Shown piece by piece: positions 61,267 through 64,000 of a DNA stretch of 64,000 bases. This DNA comes from CAZTCJ01 sp964612085 (GTDB lineage: Bacteria; Pseudomonadota; Alphaproteobacteria; JAJFIK01). The stretch is taken from assembly GCA_964612085.1 (NCBI GenBank), contig CAZTCJ010000007.1:20242-84241 (forward strand), read 5' to 3'. The translations under genes and the position numbers were made by a program. Below the pieces are notes generated by a model. That model did no database searches, had not been told where the DNA came from, and saw only the letters and a list, made by a program, of their open reading frames with translations. Every line of letters begins with the position of its first letter. Within the stretch, counting starts at the first letter, position 1.

Positions 61267-62160
61267 ATGGCGGCGCCTTCCAGTCTTGATGATCTGCGTC
61301 AGCGGATCGATGCCATTGATACCCAGCTGCATGATTTGATCATGGAGCGCGCGGGCCTTGCCGAGCCCATCGCGCGTCTCAAACAGCAGTCCGGGGACGT
61401 GTCGGATTTCATGCGGCCCGGACGCGAGGCTATCATCCTGCGCCGTCTCCTGGCCCGCCATCAAGGGGCATTGCCGCCGAGCGTGATTCTGCGCCTTTGG
61501 CGCGAACTCATCAACGCCAATCTCTATCTGGAGTCCGGGCTGAGCCTGCATGTCTATAGCGGGCGCCAGGACACCGACCTGTGGGATCTGGCGCGCGGTC
61601 ATTACGGGTTTTTGAGCCCCATCACAATCCATCACAATCCGGTCCGGCTGGTGCGCGCGGTCGCCGAAACCGATGGCGCGGTCGGCTTGATGCCGGTCCC
61701 GGCCAAGGAGGACGACGAGGCGGCCTGGTGGCGCCCGTTGATGACCGCCCAGGCCCGGGCGCCGCGGATCGTCGGGCGCCTGCCGTTTCTCATCGAAGGG
61801 GTGCAGACCGCCGAACCGGCTTACGTGCTGGCCCGGGTGGCGCCGGACCCGTCGGGCGATGACACCACGCTGATTTCGGTCGTGACCGATCCGGAAGTCA
61901 GCCGGTCCTGGATCGACTCGCGGCTGGCCAGCCACGGCTTTCAGGTCACCTGCATCGCGTCGCGCCTGGAGGCCGGCGACAGCCCGGCGCGGCTTCATCT
62001 GTACGAGGCCAAGGGCGCCCATCCGTCGACGGACGAACGGCTCGCGGCCATGGGCCAGGACCGGGACAGCGGCATTCAGATGACCATGGTCATCGGGCTT
62101 TATGCCAATCCGATCCGGCTCACCGCGCGCGGTGCCGATGCCGGTCAGCGGGCCGAATAA
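61267..62160 (+). CDS. Chorismate mutase (AroQ) with a long C-terminal domain
   Basis: A 297-residue protein. Residues 1-90 are an AroQ-type helical chorismate mutase: [26 protein letters not shown] opens it and [17 protein letters not shown] is the second active-site stretch. The remaining 200 residues have a separate domain resembling the substrate-binding fold of prephenate dehydratases, but the TxR catalytic motif of these is not seen. It may make prephenate for Phe/Tyr. Start lies 28 bases from divergent metX. Confidence 0.88.
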   Translation: MAAPSSLDDLRQRIDAIDTQLHDLIMERAGLAEPIARLKQQSGDVSDFMRPGREAIILRRLLARHQGALPPSVILRLWRELINANLYLESGLSLHVYSGRQDTDLWDLARGHYGFLSPITIHHNPVRLVRAVAETDGAVGLMPVPAKEDDEAAWWRPLMTAQARAPRIVGRLPFLIEGVQTAEPAYVLARVAPDPSGDDTTLISVVTDPEVSRSWIDSRLASHGFQVTCIASRLEAGDSPARLHLYEAKGAHPSTDERLAAMGQDRDSGIQMTMVIGLYANPIRLTARGADAGQRAE

Positions 62161-63248
62161 AGCGACGGCACCTTGGCCACTTCGACGCTGGACAGGTGGA
62201 CCCGGCCGTCCTTGAGTTTGACCGGTAGGGTCATCGAGCCGTCGTCCTCGCCGCCGAGCGCCGTGAGGATCTGCACCGCGCCGCGCAGCACCGCCGTCAT
62301 GTCATCGTCCAGTCTGGCGCCTTGCGAAAACGCCGCGACCGCGCCCATCGGGTCCTCGGTGCGCAGGGCGATCCGGCCCTTGGGGCGGCCGCGTCTGTCG
62401 AGCTTCAGCGTGCCGGTGCCGGACAGGCGCAGCGGCGCCCAATCCAGCATCATGGATTCGATCTGCACCTCTCCGTCATCGGCTTGCCAGGCGGTCAGGG
62501 TCTCGTCATCGAGAAAGCCGCGCTTGCGCACCAGCCGTTCGGGCAGGCGGGTCAGGATCGTCAGAAGTTCGGCCCGGGCGATGGTCTCGCCAAGGCCCGG
62601 TATCAGATGATTGGTCCACTGAATGCGGTCGGCCCGCACCGCGAAGCGATGGGCGCCGCCTTGCGCCGCTGCGTCCGATTCAGTCTCGGGCCAGCTGCGG
62701 GCCGAATGAATCTGGAAGCGCTCAACACGCAGCGTCTCGTCATGGGTGCGCACGAGCCCGCCATCGAGCGGCTCGGCCGAGGAGGCCCGCGTGCCCTCCA
62801 GGTTCTGGATGTCGATGGCCAGCCGGTCGAACAGGCCTTTGCTCCACACCACACTGGCCCGCGCGGTCTCGGCGATGCCCGACAGGCGCTCGGTCACGGT
62901 GCCGGCATCGGTCTGGACGCTGATCACCGCGTTCTGCACGCCCTCGGCCGCGATGATCACATGGGTGATGTTGTAGGGCATGGCATGGGCATGGAGCGCC
63001 TCGCCCTGCCAGGACCAGGCCAGGGTATCGGTTTTTTGCGCCAGGCGCGGATTGGCAAGGCGCGCATGGAGCCGGTAGGGATAGCCATCGACTTTGAGGC
63101 CGTCATACTCGACCGTCCAGCCGCGCGCGCGTTGCTCCTCGGCCCAGTTTTCCAGTTCGCGTTCGATCCGGGCGGCGGAGTCGAACCACAGCCACGTATA
63201 GGCGGCGGCCAGCAGGGCCAGGACGGCGGCGAGTATCGCATAACGCAT
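62145..63248 (-). CDS. DUF2125 domain protein
   Basis: A 367-residue exported or membrane-anchored protein, with an N-terminal hydrophobic segment (residues 1-20) followed by WFDSAARIERELENWAEEQRARGWTV and YDGLKVDGYPYRLHARLANPRL, typical of DUF2125. The family occurs in Alphaproteobacteria and resembles AsmA-like lipid-facing envelope proteins; function is unknown. The ATG at 63248 is preferred since the hydrophobic segment begins there. Its end overlaps the chorismate mutase gene by 16 bases. Confidence 0.87.
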   Translation of the reverse strand: MRYAILAAVLALLAAAYTWLWFDSAARIERELENWAEEQRARGWTVEYDGLKVDGYPYRLHARLANPRLAQKTDTLAWSWQGEALHAHAMPYNITHVIIAAEGVQNAVISVQTDAGTVTERLSGIAETARASVVWSKGLFDRLAIDIQNLEGTRASSAEPLDGGLVRTHDETLRVERFQIHSARSWPETESDAAAQGGAHRFAVRADRIQWTNHLIPGLGETIARAELLTILTRLPERLVRKRGFLDDETLTAWQADDGEVQIESMMLDWAPLRLSGTGTLKLDRRGRPKGRIALRTEDPMGAVAAFSQGARLDDDMTAVLRGAVQILTALGGEDDGSMTLPVKLKDGRVHLSSVEVAKVPSLYSAR

Positions 63249-63343
63249 GGATCGGGTCCGGATCGGGGGTTCACAGGCCGGTGTTAAGGCCAATATAGGC
63301 GCAAGGGGACGGCAATCCCAGACGCGGGCACCCACGGGAGACG

Positions 63344-63898
63344 ATGGTGGCGGATCACGGCGATCATTGGATTTTCGGCTATGGCTCGCTCATGTGGCGG
63401 CCGGGCTTTGAGTATGCCGAGCGCCAGGAGGCACGGCTGCACGGCTATCACCGGGCCTTTTGCGTCTATAGCCATGTCCATCGCGGCACGCCGGAGCGCC
63501 CGGGTCTGGTGCTGGGGCTCGACCGGGGCGGCTCCTGCCGGGGCGTGGCGTTTCGCGTGACGCCCGAGGTCTGGCCCGCGGCCTATCGCTATCTCCAGGA
63601 GCGCGAGCAGGTCACGGCGGTCTACCGCGATGTGTTCACGCCGGTCCGGCTCCTGGAAAGCGGCACCACGGCGCCCGCCGCGCTGACCTTCGTCGTGGAC
63701 CGGACCCATCATCAATATGCCGGTATGCTGAGTATCGAGGCGCAGGCCGAGATCGTGGCCGGCGCGGTCGGCCGGTCGGGCGCCAATCCGGACTATCTGG
63801 ACCGCACCGTGGATCATCTCGATGAGATGGGAATCCATGACGCCAGCCTGCGGGCTGTGCGCGCCCGGGTCCGCGCGATGACCGGTGTTTCGGTGTGA
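63344..63898 (+). CDS. Gamma-glutamylcyclotransferase, ChaC-like
   Basis: A 184-residue ChaC-family enzyme that cleaves glutathione to 5-oxoproline and Cys-Gly. WIFGYGSLMWRPGFEY is the substrate-binding loop with the YGSL motif, and YLQEREQVTAVYR holds the likely catalytic glutamate. GGGAG precedes the ATG closely. After it, the 102 bases to the right edge show no gene. Confidence 0.93.
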   Translation: MVADHGDHWIFGYGSLMWRPGFEYAERQEARLHGYHRAFCVYSHVHRGTPERPGLVLGLDRGGSCRGVAFRVTPEVWPAAYRYLQEREQVTAVYRDVFTPVRLLESGTTAPAALTFVVDRTHHQYAGMLSIEAQAEIVAGAVGRSGANPDYLDRTVDHLDEMGIHDASLRAVRARVRAMTGVSV

Positions 63899-64000
63899 AC
63901 GGCATCAGCCCCAGGACCGTGTGCACGATATGCAGCCTTGAGCCCGCTTCATGCGAGGATCGGCGCTAAACCGCGCCGGCCGTAGCGCAAGCCAATGAAA

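Noticed and set aside
1..64000. Mobile elements, prophage, tRNA or rRNA genes
   Set aside because: I saw no transposase, integrase or phage gene, no tRNA-like cloverleaf and no rRNA stretch; composition and gene style look uniform.

Overview
The window is GC-rich, densely coding DNA with no RNA genes, integrases, transposases, phage genes or CRISPR array that I can find. I support 61 protein-coding genes, one cut by the left edge. The gene content points to a free-living aerobic alphaproteobacterium with a chromosomal layout: a PhaR-type polyhydroxybutyrate regulator, DUF2125 and DUF4908-like proteins, RimO, MetX, a homogentisate pathway and a fused PabB-PabC. I cannot place it to genus.

Layout. 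1-5.8 kb: OPT-family transporter (partial), acyl-CoA ligase, DUF2147 protein, and a four-gene TonB system (exbB-exbD-exbD-tonB). 6-9.7 kb: Baeyer-Villiger-type flavin monooxygenase behind an unrecognised lipoprotein/secreted-protein pair. 9.9-18.8 kb: mainly housekeeping genes (rmuC, SDR, VOC protein, threonine dehydratase, rimO, acyl-CoA ligase, macrodomain hydrolase, RlmI-like methyltransferase). 18.9-28.6 kb: M16 lipoprotein peptidase, two glycosyltransferases (GT4 and GT61), S9 peptidase, pabBC and a membrane-anchored receiver-like protein. 28.6-32.3 kb: YceI/cytochrome b561 pair, then a peroxide-defence locus with oxyR divergent from ahpC-ahpD.

32.4-40.9 kb: a serine-less alpha/beta-hydrolase followed by a complete phenylalanine/tyrosine degradation cluster: phhA, an Lrp/AsnC regulator, hpd, hmgA, fah, maiA, a MOSC protein and a HisC-like aminotransferase that could supply the transamination step. 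The route runs phenylalanine to tyrosine to 4-hydroxyphenylpyruvate to homogentisate to fumarate plus acetoacetate.

41-50.5 kb: the most suggestive block. Two facing gene sets encode every class of activity needed to cycle a polyprenyl-phosphate carrier: two PAP2 phosphatases and two GT39/ArnT-type transferases on the minus strand; a novel polytopic protein, a dolichol-phosphate-mannose-synthase-like GT2 and two TVP38/DedA proteins on the plus strand. I read this as a candidate lipid-linked sugar system for envelope modification.

50.6-64 kb: small membrane protein, Rieske oxygenase, PAS-GGDEF-EAL protein with a degenerate GGDEF site, phaR and phbB, DUF4908-like protein with an N-terminal tandem repeat, GFA protein, cupin, gloB, methyltransferase, metX divergent from a long chorismate mutase, DUF2125 protein, and a ChaC-like gamma-glutamylcyclotransferase. 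Several strong palindromes in intergenic DNA are listed separately.
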